This document shows, piece after piece, positions 12,521-24,111 of a DNA stretch of 64,000 bases. The stretch comes from Caenorhabditis remanei. Its lineage: Eukaryota; Nematoda; Chromadorea; Rhabditida; Rhabditidae. Position 1 is the first letter of the stretch. The number at the start of each line of letters is the position of its first letter. The stretch spans positions 15,481,717-15,545,716 of the forward strand of contig NC_071330.1 of the NCBI RefSeq assembly GCF_010183535.1, in the 5' to 3' direction. The position numbers were made by a program, and so were the translations under genes. The notes beneath the pieces were generated by a model. The model had not been told where the DNA came from, did not search any database, and saw only the letters and a program-made list of their open reading frames with translations.

Positions 12521-13185
12521 GAAAAAACATTGAAAAAAAATTTTTCCCAATAATTGTATTTTTATCCTAATTCTAGGATGTGAAAGTTTCCAGAGACAAA
12601 AATATCAAAAAAAAAACTTTGTGGTGGTTTTCAATATGTAATGCAAACCAGCCAACCAGGTGTGTGTCCTTTGTGAAATATTCATTGTATTCAATATATA
12701 AAATCTATCTCATGACGGCGGTCGGCCAGCGAAAATTGATACTTTTTGGTGTATGTGTGCATGTTTTACATAGGGATTTTTGATTGGGGGATAGTGTATT
12801 CACGTATTTTTTCGATAAAAATTTAAAAAAAAACACACACAAAAATTTGAAAAAATAGTGATAGGGATAGCGAAAGGGAGACTTCAGGAATTTTTTTTTC
12901 TCAAGTCGTGTGACAATCCAATTTAATTTGAATAATTCAATCCCCTGATATCGTTAGTCGGCGAAAATTGGAAAAAAACAAATTTAAGTATTTTTTTCTC
13001 TCGAACGGAATGCGATGAAAAACAACAAAAAACTTATTATAACTTTTTGTGAACAGAGGACTTTTAGGCAGAAAACAAAAATATAAAGGTCTAACATAAT
13101 GAATGAGTAAAAGGTCCTTGAAAAGTTTAATGTTTTTATTTTCAGAACTTTTTTTTCTTCGAAAAACACCATTTTAAAAGCATAG
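12521..13185. other. Non-coding stretch
   Basis: No gene supported. Short open frames here lack splice sites or recognisable domains. Confidence 0.4.
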
Positions 13186-13189
13186 GCAC

Positions 13190-13545
13190 CTTCAGAATAG
13201 TGTCCCCCTGCTTAAAAAAAATACAAAAAAAATTTTACCCTACCTCGGTTCGAACCCTGGTAGGTAGATTTCTAGTCTACCTCCTTACCGGGTACACCAC
13301 GGTTGTCACCGTGGAGAATCGGCCGGCGGCGAACAGTTCCTCCGCTGTAGGGGAGACACCGCGCTTATCACCGCCCTCGCCTCCTCCTCCTTTGTATGCC
13401 CAAGTGGCTCAGTGGAACTGTTTTTGACATTCAGAATCGGATACCAGGGTTCGAACCTCGCCGGTGGCAATTCTTTTTTGCATTCTTTTTAGAAGCATAA
13501 AATGGCATTTGGAAGCTTCCTACACACTTTCCGCCGAAAAGAAGA
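13190..13545. mobile_element. Compound element of two opposed tRNA-like units, copy A
   Basis: A plus-strand tRNA-like unit has an A box (TGGCTCAGTGG, 13405-13415) and B box (GGTTCGAACC, 13448-13457). A minus-strand unit has its B box at 13247-13256, and its body (GTACCCGGTAAGGAGGTAGA followed by CTAGAAATC) resembles tRNA-Ser. The 5' ends of the two units face each other across about 100 bp, and the B boxes face outward. Each B box is followed on its own strand by a T run and GCATTCTT-like sequence, so the outer borders are also inverted repeats and could act as Pol III terminators. The acceptor stems do not pair, so these are tRNA-derived repeats and not tRNA genes. Confidence 0.75.
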
Positions 13546-14225
13546 AAATATTTGGAAGTTTTGGATATTAAAATGATGTAAAAGATGAAATTGAAAAACG
13601 GGAGGATCTCTCTATTCCGTTTCGGACACTCATTCGGGGGACATGTCGCTGCGCTTAGAGGGGGAGAAAAAGTGACGGCTCACTTCCCGCTTGGACGTGT
13701 CTGCGTCTCTTCATCTCACACAAACTCTCTCGTTTAGTTTCACGCGTTTTGCTCTTTTTTCTTTACGCATAGGTAATTAGGAGTGGAGGAAGCCGGGGGA
13801 CTGAAAAAAAAAATGTTGCCGAATGTTGAATGAAGAGAGAGAGTGAGAGACGCAGGAAAGAGGCTCTCAATTAGGAAGAGAAGAAAAAGTTGAAGAAGAA
13901 GAAGATATTTTTAGAAAAGCAGGGTCCTTCACACTAGTTAGACTCGTTATGGCGAGAGATTTTTCTGCGAAAATTGGATGTGTGTGTATGTGTGCAAAGA
14001 GGATTGCTCACGACGTCACAGCAAGAAGTTTTTGAGTTTTTGCTAAGCTATTTCGGATGCTCAAAATATTTTTTTTAAGCCAAAAGATCTCAGATCAAAC
14101 TTTCAAAAAAAAACTGCAAAATTTCTTCAAGGAAGAAACTCCTTTCACTATTCAAGTGTGCCTCAACACAATTTTCGGACAATAGAAGGATTCGGGGATT
14201 TAAACGTCACTTTTGAATGAATGAT
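13546..14225. other. Non-coding stretch with CTGCGTCTCT motif
   Basis: GTGTCTGCGTCTCT occurs near 13697 and its complement GAGAGACGCAGG near 13843, beside a purine-rich tract. This motif recurs in the window. No exons recognised. Confidence 0.45.
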
Positions 14226-14259
14226 CTTTGAAATTCGACTTTTTTTTTTGAAAAATACA

Positions 14260-14474
14260 TTTTCAAAAGTGTGGAATAGTGTATCCCTGCTTAATAAAGA
14301 ATGCAAAAAAAAGGAAAAAAAGTTTGACCCTACCTCGGCTCGAACCCTGGTAGGTAGATTCCTAGTCCACCTCCTTACCGGGTACACCACGGTTGTCACT
14401 GTGGGGGGAGCGACCGCCGGCGGCGAACGGTTCAGGGTGACACCGCGCTTATCGCCGCCCTTCGCCTACCCTTC
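14260..14474. mobile_element. Opposed tRNA-like element, copy B, left half
   Basis: The left border and minus-strand Ser-like unit (B box GGCTCGAACC, 14337-14346; one mismatch from copies A and C) match copies A and C. The copy breaks at 14474, in the linker after the CGCTTATCGCCGCC segment, exactly where a CACAG...CTGTG element begins. Its right half resumes at 16156. Confidence 0.75.
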
Positions 14475-14760
14475 CACAGGTAGTTGGCCAGCGACGAAAT
14501 ACGGACCATATATGCGCCCGCGCGCGGACTCCAAAAGAATTAGCTAAGGACGAAATGTGTGCGTCATATACGGTCCGTTTCGAGTCCGCGCGCCGAAAAA
14601 GTCGCTCCTCTTCCTCCCACCGCCAGCCCCCTCCCTACTTTTGTTTCTCGGTTGAGATCGTCATTTAACAAGGAAGATTAGTGATAAAATTACTATTTTA
14701 TTTAAAGAAAGATAAAAGAACATTAAAAATAATGAAAATAGGAAGAAAACATAGCAAATT

Positions 14761-15418
14761 AGACATAGAAACACAGCACCCTGCACGAGGAATGCGCAAC
14801 ACTAAAAGATGTTCCTGTGAAAATAAAGGCGCATTTGCTGTGCGTGTCTGCGTCTCTCATTTTCGCGTTATCTCTCGCTCATTTAGCAAGAACGCCCACT
14901 CATTTTGAGAATTTGAAAATTTTGTGACTTTTTTCGACTCAGGGACATATCAGAAACATAGAATACATCAATCTGAACAGAAAAACTCATTTTTGCCAAA
15001 AAATTTTTTTCATATTTTTTGCCCGATTTCTCAAGTTTTGATGAGAAGATCTCATTTTTTCCATTAGATATCTTGATAATCAAGCTTGAAAGAAAGTTTT
15101 TATATGGAAAATCTAAAATTTCACTTCAAAAAACTAGTTTTAGTCGGTTCGAAAAAGATGCCTTCAGGAAAACGAGCTGATCTCACTGAATACGCAATGT
15201 TCCGCTATAAATTTTATATATTTTCGTAAAGAAAGACATTCTCTACAATCTGATGGTGTGCAAATCTTGCGAAAATTGCCTAATTTTGAGTAAAACGACG
15301 CGAACCGGCGACGTTTTCAGCTCTCAGTTGTAAAATTACAGTATGATGCAAACGCGCACCACGGCTAATTTCTCAAAAAAGCTTTACGCATTCCTTGTGC
15401 AGGGTGCTGTGTAGAAAT
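14761..15418. repeat. Inner inverted repeat within the CACAG element
   Basis: The sequence at 14766-14800 (core CACAGCACCCTGCAC) recurs inverted at 15385-15418 (core GTGCAGGGTGCTGTG). The right copy coincides with the 3' end of the open frame at 15384-15517. This may be a nested foldback or a partial inverted duplication of that frame. Confidence 0.55.
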
Positions 15419-15720
15419 CACAAGTTTGTCGGGCAGTCGTGTCCTTGAAATCCATCGAAATCCAATTGTCGTAGAAACAATTTCCAGTCGTTGATTTCAG
15501 TTTTTCCCTTTGTGTTTCTGAAAAAAATCAACTAATTGATGAATAAAATAAAATTATTCAGTTAACTTACTTTCGAAAATGGGTTCCTTCCTCCGGATGA
15601 TGCGTGATTGAGAAGTTGTTTTATCGAATTTCCTCACTGAAAAAAATTTATTTTGAATAAGGAATGCTGAAGACTATTACAAACCTTCAAGGAAATCGAT
15701 GAATTGATTCCATTTCAGCT
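15384..15720 (-). pseudogene. Possible three-exon gene remnant, unknown product
   Basis: On the minus strand three segments join in consistent phase. The first ends at 15685 and is open only back to a TAG about 35 bases upstream. The second is 15636-15571 (acceptor TTTTTTCAG, donor GTAAGT). The third is 15517-15384, ending in TAA (acceptor TTTTTTTCAG). The readable peptide of roughly 80 residues includes WNQFIDFLE, SQSRIIRRKEPIFE and CFYDNWISMDFKDTTARQTC. I do not recognise a family. No in-frame ATG was found, so either an upstream exon is missing or this is a decayed gene carried by the CACAG element. Confidence 0.3.
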
Positions 15721-16155
15721 ATCGCCGCTGTTTCTCTTTTTGGGATCATCGGACTGACTGAAAACACAATAATTTTTCGATCATTTACATTAAAATGCGA
15801 GAATTTTTTTACGGAAAAAATTAATTAAGAGAAATTTCAATAGAAAAAACATTTAAAAGAAAGCGAAACTTTCGAAAAATAGGGAAAGAAACGAAAAAGC
15901 TCCGTAAATGATTAAAAAAATATCATTATCCGAGAGAAGTCCGAGAGCTTCGGAAGAGCTGCTGCATACGGCGGCCGCGGCCAGCGTGTCCATATACGGT
16001 CCGCGCGCGGACGCCTGCTGCCCACTTCCTCCTCTTTTCCCAAAGTCCACACTGCGTCCATATAGAGTCCGCCGGGACCACATTTCCGCCCCGGACTCTA
16101 TACGGACGGAAAATGGGACTGAATCCGCATGCGGACCACACGCCAACTACCTGTG

Positions 16156-16300
16156 TCGATATCTGAGCGATTGGCTCAGTGGTAGCGTTTTTGACTTTGA
16201 GAATTGCCCACCAGGGTTCGAACCCCGCCGGGGTAAAAACTTTTTTGCATTCTTTTAAATACCATATTATGATATTGGGAAGCTTTCTACACACTTTTTC
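16156..16300. mobile_element. Opposed tRNA-like element, copy B, right half
   Basis: Carries the plus-strand unit with A box TGGCTCAGTGG (16172-16182) and B box GGTTCGAACC (16215-16224), followed by TTTTTTGCATTCTTTT and the GAAGCTT..ACACACTTT border seen in copies A and C. It continues the half at 14260-14474. Confidence 0.75.
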
Positions 16301-16929
16301 GGTTAAAAATGATGTAAAACTTGAAATTGAAAAAAAAAAGATTTTTCTACCGGGTCCAAAACTCAAAAGGACAGCACCGCCTAATTCAATAATTTTTTCT
16401 TCTTTTGCAAAAACGAACAAAAAAGGTTTACGGTAGTGGAGAGGACTAATCCAGGGAATTTATTTTTAGGCGTTGTTTTTCAAAAGAGTATTATTTTCGC
16501 ACCTCACTTCTGATCTTACATGGATCATTACAACTAATCTGTTATGATTTCATTTGTTTTTTTCCGAAATAGATCGGTTTTTTGATTTTCGAAAAATTAG
16601 AAACTACTAAATTCCGGGGGATCTCTTTGGGGACCCTCTGCAAACGAAGAAACAAAGCGCGCGCCGAGAAAAATGATGGGACCGAAAAAAAACAGGAAAA
16701 AGATGAGGAAAAATGAAAAATTGACGAGGCTTACCACCCCCGAAAGTATTCGAAATTTTGGTTCTTGGTATTTTGTTTAAAGAAATCTAAATAGCATCTT
16801 GATATTAGATTTCGTGCAAAAAAAGAAGGAAAAGAGGTGCAAGAATACGTGCAAAATGCTTTAAAATGTGGAGAATCACGTATTACGGTATAAAAAAGAA
16901 TTTGAGTCAATTTTATGAAAAATTTCAAA
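16301..16929. other. Non-coding stretch
   Basis: No gene supported. Confidence 0.4.
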
Positions 16930-17295
16930 AATTTTTCGGCGGAAAGTGTGTATGAAGCTTCCAAATATTTCCAAATGCCATTTTATGCTTCTAAAAAGAA
17001 TGCAAAAAAGAATTGACACCGGCGGGGTTCGAACCCTGGTGGGCAATTTTTAAAGTCAAAAACGCTACCACTGAGCCACTCGGCCAGATAAAAGAGGACC
17101 TGGCGAAGGCGGTGATAAGCGCGGTGTCTCCCCCACCTTCTCGCCGGGGAACTGTTCGCCGGCGGCTCACCAGTGACAACCGTGGTGTACCCGGTAAGGC
17201 GGTGGACTAGAAATCTACCTACCAGGGTTCGAACCCAGGTAGGCCCAAACTTTTTTTGCATTCTTATTTAAGCATGGTGACACTATTCTGAAGGT
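16930..17295. mobile_element. Opposed tRNA-like element, copy C (reverse orientation)
   Basis: This is the mirror image of copy A. The minus-strand unit has its B box at 17026-17035 and A box at 17068-17078. The plus-strand Ser-like unit (GTACCCGGTAAGGCGGTGGA then CTAGAAATC) has its B box at 17226-17235 and is followed by a TTTTTTTGCATTCTT border. All landmarks are intact, making it the best-preserved copy. Confidence 0.75.
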
Positions 17296-17299
17296 GCCT

Positions 17300-17890
17300 A
17301 ACAGGTTTTTTTCAAGAAAATCGAAAAACAACAAGTTCTGGCGAACTTGAAGAATGCAAGAATGCGGCTATGACCCTGCAAAAAGAGAGAAGTACCCGTG
17401 TGAGGAGGGGACACATTTCGAAAGAAAAATAGGAAGAAAAGTAAGAGCTCCTCCTCCGTTGAGGGGGCTCCGTCCGCCGCTCTTTTTCGCTCTCCTCACG
17501 GCGTCACTTTAATTCAATTTGTCATCTGACCCCATACTCACATCTTTTCGTCGTTTTGCTACTCGTTTTTTGACAAAAAAAAACGTATTTTTTGAGTTGA
17601 GTCCTCTTTTAGCAAAGATGTTGAGATGGGCGGGACTTTAGGTCACGTGTTGAGGGGGGAATGGGTGAATGACGATTTTGCAAATTAGTAAAGAATTTTG
17701 AAGTTTTGAACTTTAGGGGGGATTAGGAGGCGAGAGATATCACAAGGAGGGAATTGAATTATATAAACGAAATATAATTGAGCACAAATTGATAAATAAG
17801 ACGTATATATGTAGATAAGACGGGATTTCAGGAATTAGGGGTTTGAAACCGAAAATTTTTCAACAAAACAGTCAAAAAACGGCATTATTA
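17300..17890. other. Non-coding stretch
   Basis: Unique-looking DNA with CT-rich and GA-rich patches. No exons recognised. Confidence 0.4.
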
Positions 17891-17894
17891 AAAA

Positions 17895-19025
17895 GACAAG
17901 ACTTTCTGATTATTCATGACCATCTTATTACTTTCCACCATTTTTTGTTATTTATAATTACTGGATTTGATAAGAACGGTGATCAATGCACCATTGGATC
18001 ATAAGGATGGATACGCAGATTTAAAGGCGCATAACTTGTTTTGGTTACGGGATTTGAACGTTTCGATCACTTTGAAATTGTAGAGAATTTCAAGGGCTAC
18101 AAGTTTATAGTTAACAACGTTTTGAAAAAATTACCGAGAAATTGAGAAAAATTGGTTAAAAAAAATTCAATTAGATAAAATAGCAGGAAGATATGAAAGT
18201 TGAAGTTTAAGGTGAAGGTGAATGGGAAAGCTCTAAAATGATTCATTTTTTAAGGATTAAAATTCCTCAAACGTAAAAATGGGAAATATAATAAAATAAC
18301 TAAAAATTTGCAACAAAATGAGCCTAAAATGAACAAAATTGAGTGAAAAATAAGAAAGCTGGAGTTTTCGGACAAAATTGGTAAAATTGACGGGAATGTT
18401 GAGTGTATTGTGACAGTTTAGAACATGATAGCGTAAAGACAACGGAATTATTATAAAGAAACAAAAATTTGCTGAAAAACAAGCCAAAAATGAAAAAAAT
18501 CGAGACAAAACACAGAAATTCGTAACAGTTTTTTTCAGCGATCACACAAATATTCTGTGAATGAAAATTAGCCGGTTTTAAAAGGTCTAGATAGGTATAA
18601 ACGTTTTGAATTCTATATTTTCTTGAAGCTCGTTAAATTTCCTACAAAACAAGCTTAGTTTCATGAACAATTGAGCAAAACTAAAAAAGTTATGGAGGTT
18701 TGAAGTTTGAAGCTTAGTGAAAAAAAATTAGTGAAAAAAATTCAGAAAAATTTTTCAAACCAATTTTTCTCAATATCGCGGTAATTTTTTTAAAAAGTCG
18801 ATAACTACAAATTTGTAGCCTTTGAAATTCTCTACAATCTCAAATTAATCAAAATTTCAAAATCCCATCACCAAAACAAGTTATGCGCCTTTAAATCTAC
18901 AAATTCACCTAAAGCACCAACATGGTGCATCGACCACCGTTCTTATCGAATTTTATCAAATCTACCGATTAAAAATATCCAAAAAGTAATAAGATGGTCA
19001 TGAACGATTCGAAAATCTTGTTTTT
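17895..19025. repeat. Foldback repeat, about 1.1 kb
   Basis: The left arm (about 17895-18160) contains TTCATGACCATCTTATTACT, AAGAACGGTGATC, TTTAAAGGCGCATAACTTGT and ATTGTAGAGAATTTCAA. The right arm (about 18765-19025) contains the same landmarks inverted and in reverse order, ending AGTAATAAGATGGTCATGAA. The loop of about 600 bp is AT-rich. Fragments of the arms recur near 20170-20470 and 20880. Confidence 0.7.
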
Positions 19026-22000
19026 ATTAAAAAAGTACACTTTTTTCAAAAAAAAAATCTAAATCCGCGGGACAAACATCATTTTTCTCATTTTTCCATA
19101 AATACATCGTTTTAGTAATCCGAAATCCCAAGAGGTATTAAAAACTGAGAATTATATAAAAATATATGGCTGCAGTAATACAAGATCAGGTTTTTGAAAG
19201 ATTGGTGGTCGAAAATAAAAATTTGAGAAAAAAATTTTTTTGAAATTTTTTTTTGAAATTTTTAATATTTCGAAACCTTATCAAACTCGAAAGATAAAAA
19301 ATGTGTGTGTAGATCAAATAATATATTTTTTCTCCTATGAAGAATCTTTTTGATCGGAAAGCGGTCTGAGGGGGTCGGGGTGTTTAATCCGTGTATTTGT
19401 TCAGGCTTTGCACTTGTCCTGCGGTTTGCTTAAGCCTAACCACACCTAGTTTTTTTTTCGGGCAGAAAAAAAACGAACACTGATCAGTTAATGTAAAGAA
19501 AAGAATCCCGCAAAAAAAATTTCAAAAATTTTTTTTTTTTGAAATTTAATTTTTTTGACTATTGCTAAAATTTTTTCAGATTTTTATATAAAAATTTGAA
19601 TTCCTCGTGTATTTTAACCCCTATCCCCCATTTCCTAGCAATTTTCCGCAATTTGTCGTAAGATATGATGTTTCACTCGGTGTTTGCGTACTTTCCGAGC
19701 TACAGTACCCCAGAAATTCAAATTTTGAGTGAAAATTCCCAAAAAAAGTGGTTCCGACGCAGAATTTTGCGAGAAATTCGATTCTGACAATTAAAATGCA
19801 CTAAGTGAATTTTCATTAAGTGAAAGCATCCAAAAAATGACAAAAAAAATTTTAGGAAAAAAAAATGCAATGACATTTTTCCTTATCGGAAACTAGGAAA
19901 ATAGCGGTCAGAAAGAACTGAAAATGCTGAAAATTCAGAAAACAAGATGTTTTTTTTATTTCAGACAGACTTATGATGAGACAGGTGAAAAAAAATATGT
20001 GAAAAAAAATTTTTGACATAAAAAATTAGTTCCGAGAAATATTATTCTTATAAATCTGCTATCATTGGTTTTAGAAAAACAGTTATAGGATCGGGCTACT
20101 GTAGTTTTAAGGGTACTGTAGTTAGGATAGGGTTACTATAGCTGACACATATAAATCTCTCAAAATTGAAAAATGGAAAAAAATTCAAACCAATTTTTCT
20201 CGATTGTGTGGTGATTTTTTCAAAAAGTTGATAACTAGATAGGTATATACATCTTAAGTTCTATATTTTCTTGAAGCTCATTAAATTTCCTACAAAACAA
20301 GCCTAGTTTCACAAAAACTTGAGCAAAACTGGGAAAGTTATGAAGGTTTGAAGTTTGGAGCAAAAATTAGTGAAAAAAATTAGGAAAAATTTTTCAAACC
20401 AATTTTTCTCAATTTTGCGGTAATATTTTCAAAAACTTCATAACTACACACGTTTAGAAGTATAGAATCTCAAAAAGGGGGTTCTTAATAAAAGATTGCC
20501 CCGAAAAATTCCTATCTTTTAAAAAAATAAAATCAAAATTTCATCGAGAATCGGAAAAGTTATTAATGGCGCAATTTGGGTATAAAATCTTGACATTTTT
20601 TTGTCGCTTTTTTCGCCTATTTCTGAGCACAACTCTGCTCTTTTCCACTCCAGAAGTATGGAATTTGGCAAAAAGCAAGAAAAAGTTATTAGCTAAACAG
20701 CTAAAAAAAAATTATCGGAAAATATGAAGTTTGAACAAAGCTACACCGGCAAAACTGAAAAACAAAATTATCTACACGCGCTTAAGCCCCGCCCACTTTT
20801 TTTCCCCCCGCCATACCTACTACCCATTGGGAAAGAAGGTGGTGGATTATAAAACTTTGAAAATTGTGAAAAAGGGATAAAATGGTCATGAACGATCAGA
20901 AAATCTTATTTTTCAAAAAAAAAAACGGTTACTGTAGTTATAAAATTTGTAAGTGTACTGTAAATATAATAAGATTACGGAAGTAAGGTACTGTGGAAGC
21001 TTGTTATAGGATTACTGTAAGCTTACTGTAGTTTAGAGAGTACTGTACCTATATGTGTACTGTAGTGGTCAAAGAGTACTGTAGCTAAGGTTACTGTATT
21101 TAAATATAAATAGAATCGGTGTCTCATAGAACAGAACAAAAATTCTTGAAAAAAAAATTTTCTTTTGCAGGTGAAAAAAAGTTTTTATGAGTGCTCATAA
21201 AACATAATCTTATCAACATGTTGTACATATCATGTGATAAAAATTGAGCGCTGAAGGGCACTGGAGCAGAAAGTTCATCTTTTTGGGCTATTTTTGACTG
21301 AAACTACAAAAAAAAAATTTTTGAAAATTTTTTTTTTGAAAAATCTGGTGACAACAGGTACCTGGCACCGTGAAATGTTTAGTGGTGCATGAAAAATAAT
21401 AAAAATTGTGTTTTTTTTCGAAAAAAGAATTCGAAAAAACTAAAATATTGTCAACTACTAAAATAAAGCTCAGAAAATTTTCAATAATTTTATATCAAAA
21501 TTTTCAGAAATGAGCAAAAAATAACATTTTTACAATGTTAGAAAAAATTTTAGTCAATTTTTTTTTTGAAAATTTTGAAAACGTTTTTTTTTTCTGAAAA
21601 TATGTTTCTTGCAAATTTTATATATATAAGTACCTATTTTTAGTTATTTTGATACTTAATAGTAAAAAAAAGAAAAAAATGATGAGCAACAACAAAAAAA
21701 GAAGACGAAAAAAAGTGTCGCATGGAAATTTGATAGGGTTACACTCTCTGGAGAAACAAGACTACGGGGGTGTGTCTGCTAACAGATTTTTGACTCTTCT
21801 AGGTGTTGAAAAATAGATATATGTAATTAGAGAATAATTTTTAGAAAACAATTACAAAAAAAATTTTTTTGGAAAATTTTTTTTTTGGTCTGAAAAATTT
21901 GTTTCTGAAAATTGTCTGAAATTTATTGATATTGGTATACAATATATAGTCAGAAAGCAGGAAAAAAACATTTGAAACCATAATTCGTTTTTAAAACTAT

Positions 22001-22540
22001 ACTATAAATGGGAATTTAAAAGAAAAAAACCGCCAAAAAATTCCAGCCAAAATTTTTTTTTTCTTTTGAAATTTTTTTTGTGGTTTGAAAAAGAAATTAC
22101 TGAAATTGACAATATGTAGTTAGAAACCAAGAAAAATGATTAGAAATCGTCTCCTGATAGCTAAAAATATACTGCAAAAAAATTTTTTTTGAAAAAAAAG
22201 TTTCAGCTAAAAAATTTAAAAAATTTTCATATCATATAACTTTCACAAACCGCTGAAAATGTATGTCTAAATAAAATATGTTCAAAATTTTTTCTTTTTT
22301 CGTCTCCAAAATCAAAAATTCTGCTTACTGACCCCATATAATCCCCCAACTAAAGCCGCCTCCCCTCTCTTCCAAAATTTTGAAGCACCATAGACATAAA
22401 CTAATTTTATGACGACTAAATATATATTTATATCAAGTTTATAAGAAGAATGTCTGAAATAATGAAAAAGTGAAGAATTCTGGAAGAAATGCGAAAAAAT
22501 GCGAAAAAATAGAGTGGCGGAAAACAGGAAGTCGGGGGAG
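19026..22540. other. AT-rich, homopolymer-laden non-coding region
   Basis: Dominated by A and T runs and decayed repeat fragments. A CGGTGTTTGCGTACTTTCC copy near 19679 belongs to a repeat also present in the introns at 60-62 kb. TACTGTA motifs are scattered around 20950-21090. No exon or RNA gene was recognised. Confidence 0.45.
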
Positions 22541-22796
22541 TGGGTTACTGTAGTTTTTGAATTTTCGTATCGAGACCCAACTTGCGTCAAATATGGTCAT
22601 GACTATATTCATTTGAAAGGTCTTGACACGCTGGTTTTGAAAATTTAAACTTTGTCGAATTCTGGTCAAAACTGTTCGAGATACAGCGTTTTGAAAAATC
22701 TAAACATTTTCGAACATTTTCGAAAATCAGAATTTACAAAACGCTGTATCTTAACTAATTTCGACCGGAAATTGACAAAAATAAAATTTTCAGAAT

Positions 22797-23200
22797 CAGC
22801 GCGTCGAGACCTTTCCAATGAGTATAACCATGGCCAAATTTGAAGAAAGTTAGGTCTCGACATGAAAATTCAAAAACTACAGTAACCCGTGGTACGGTAG
22901 TTTTTGTGGTCATGACTATACTCATTCGAAAGGTCTCAACGAGTTGAACTCGGAAATTTTAGTTTCGAAAATTTTCATCCAAAACCTGTTGAGATACAGC
23001 GATTTGAAAATTTCACTATTTTCGAATTTTTTCGAAATTTTTCGAAAATCCATAACTTTCTTATTTTCAGACCAATTTTTCTAATTTTTAGCTTAAAACA
23101 ATCCTCATCCCTCCTCCTACCTTTAAAAATACTATTATTCAATTTCAGTCCACGCCCACCATCACTGTCTGCTCAGAATTCATGGAAACGTCCAAAAACC
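22797..23200 (+). pseudogene. Decayed inverted copy of GRXCR-like last intron and exon start
   Basis: This segment is colinear, on the opposite strand, with about 40870-41270 of the GRXCR-like gene. It shares an ACGAG..TGA..TCGG segment, GATACAGCGATTT, CATAACTTTCTTATTTTCAG, AAAACAATCCTCAT and CAATTTCAG at the splice acceptor. From 23149 the exon start (peptide STPTITVCSE) matches the intact exon (TTPTLAVCSE), then homology stops within about ten codons. Only intron and a few codons were copied, so it is non-functional. Confidence 0.75.
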
Positions 23201-23722
23201 GTTTTTTTTTTCGAAATTTTTTCGAAATTCCGCATTTTTCTCATTTTTCATGCGTATAAGTTGATTTTAAGTTTGAAATGCGTAGAATTTTCAAAAATTC
23301 TATTTAAAATATATTTGACATAGGCTGAAAATTATTGAAACTATAAATTTTAAAAAACCATTTGACCCCGGATATGACACACGCCGTGGTGAAACCAAGC
23401 AAAAAGATAAAACCCAAAACTTTTTCCCCTTCTTCCTGTCAAAAATTTCTCCCTTCAAATCTCCCAGTGAGAGCAACTGTCCCCCCTCTGTGTCTCTGCG
23501 TCTCTCACGCCCAACAACACTCTCTCGTCGCCGTGTAGAAGAAATAAGAAGAATGTCACAAAATGTATCAAAAGGTCGAAGATTGATGGAGGAAGGACTG
23601 ATAGGAGTTGAGATTTATTGATGTTGATGACAAATTTTGAAAAAAGAAGATCATTTTTTTAAAAAGGGACAAAAAATTAAAATGGGGGAGTATACTCATT
23701 ATTATACTCATTTGAAAGATGT
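23201..23722. other. Left flank of the palindrome
   Basis: No gene. A TCTGCGTCTCTC motif lies near 23493. The last bases (TTATACTCATTTGAAAGATG then T) are a half-unit of the dispersed host family, interrupted by the insertion at 23723. Confidence 0.6.
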
Positions 23723-24111
23723 CAGAGAGGTATGGGGGTGTGCTAAGGTAACGCCCAGGGGAGGAGCGAGGGGGTCCATGAGTCATTGACAGCAGGGAAA
23801 CTGTATTTCCCACAAGATTGTTTATTTGTTTATTGTTTATTTTTAATTAATTATCAATTATTTTGTTTTAACTAATTAGTTCTCAATCGTTAATTAGTAT
23901 TTCATTAATTAGTTCAAGTAATTAAGAAAGTAACTGATAATTCCAGAAGTTTGACACGTGAACAGTTGATACACTTAATTCATTTTTGTTTTGAAACATG
24001 AACTTGATTCACAATGTTATTTTCAGAAAATGGGTGTTTTAACCACAAATTACCATTTTCGAGCATTTTCAACCTTTTTCGAGGTTTTAACAGAAACTTA
24101 CCACTAATCAA

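Larger units (their letters stand above)
14475..16155. mobile_element. CACAG...CTGTG terminal-inverted-repeat element, 1681 bp
   Basis: It begins CACAGGTAGTTGGC (14475-14488) and ends GCCAACTACCTGTG (16142-16155), a 14-bp perfect inverted repeat, with TC on both outer sides as a possible 2-bp target duplication. Both subterminal zones are crowded with short inverted motifs around ATACGGTCCG and CGGACTC (about 14500-14595 and 15985-16135). CACAG ends, short duplication and subterminal repeat clusters recall the CACTA/EnSpm superfamily, but no transposase is recognisable. It splits copy B of the opposed tRNA-like element, which proves it is an insertion. Confidence 0.7.

Noticed and set aside
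13405..17235. Functional tRNA genes
   Set aside because: A and B boxes are good but acceptor stems do not pair and the units recur inside repeated elements, so they are tRNA-derived repeats.
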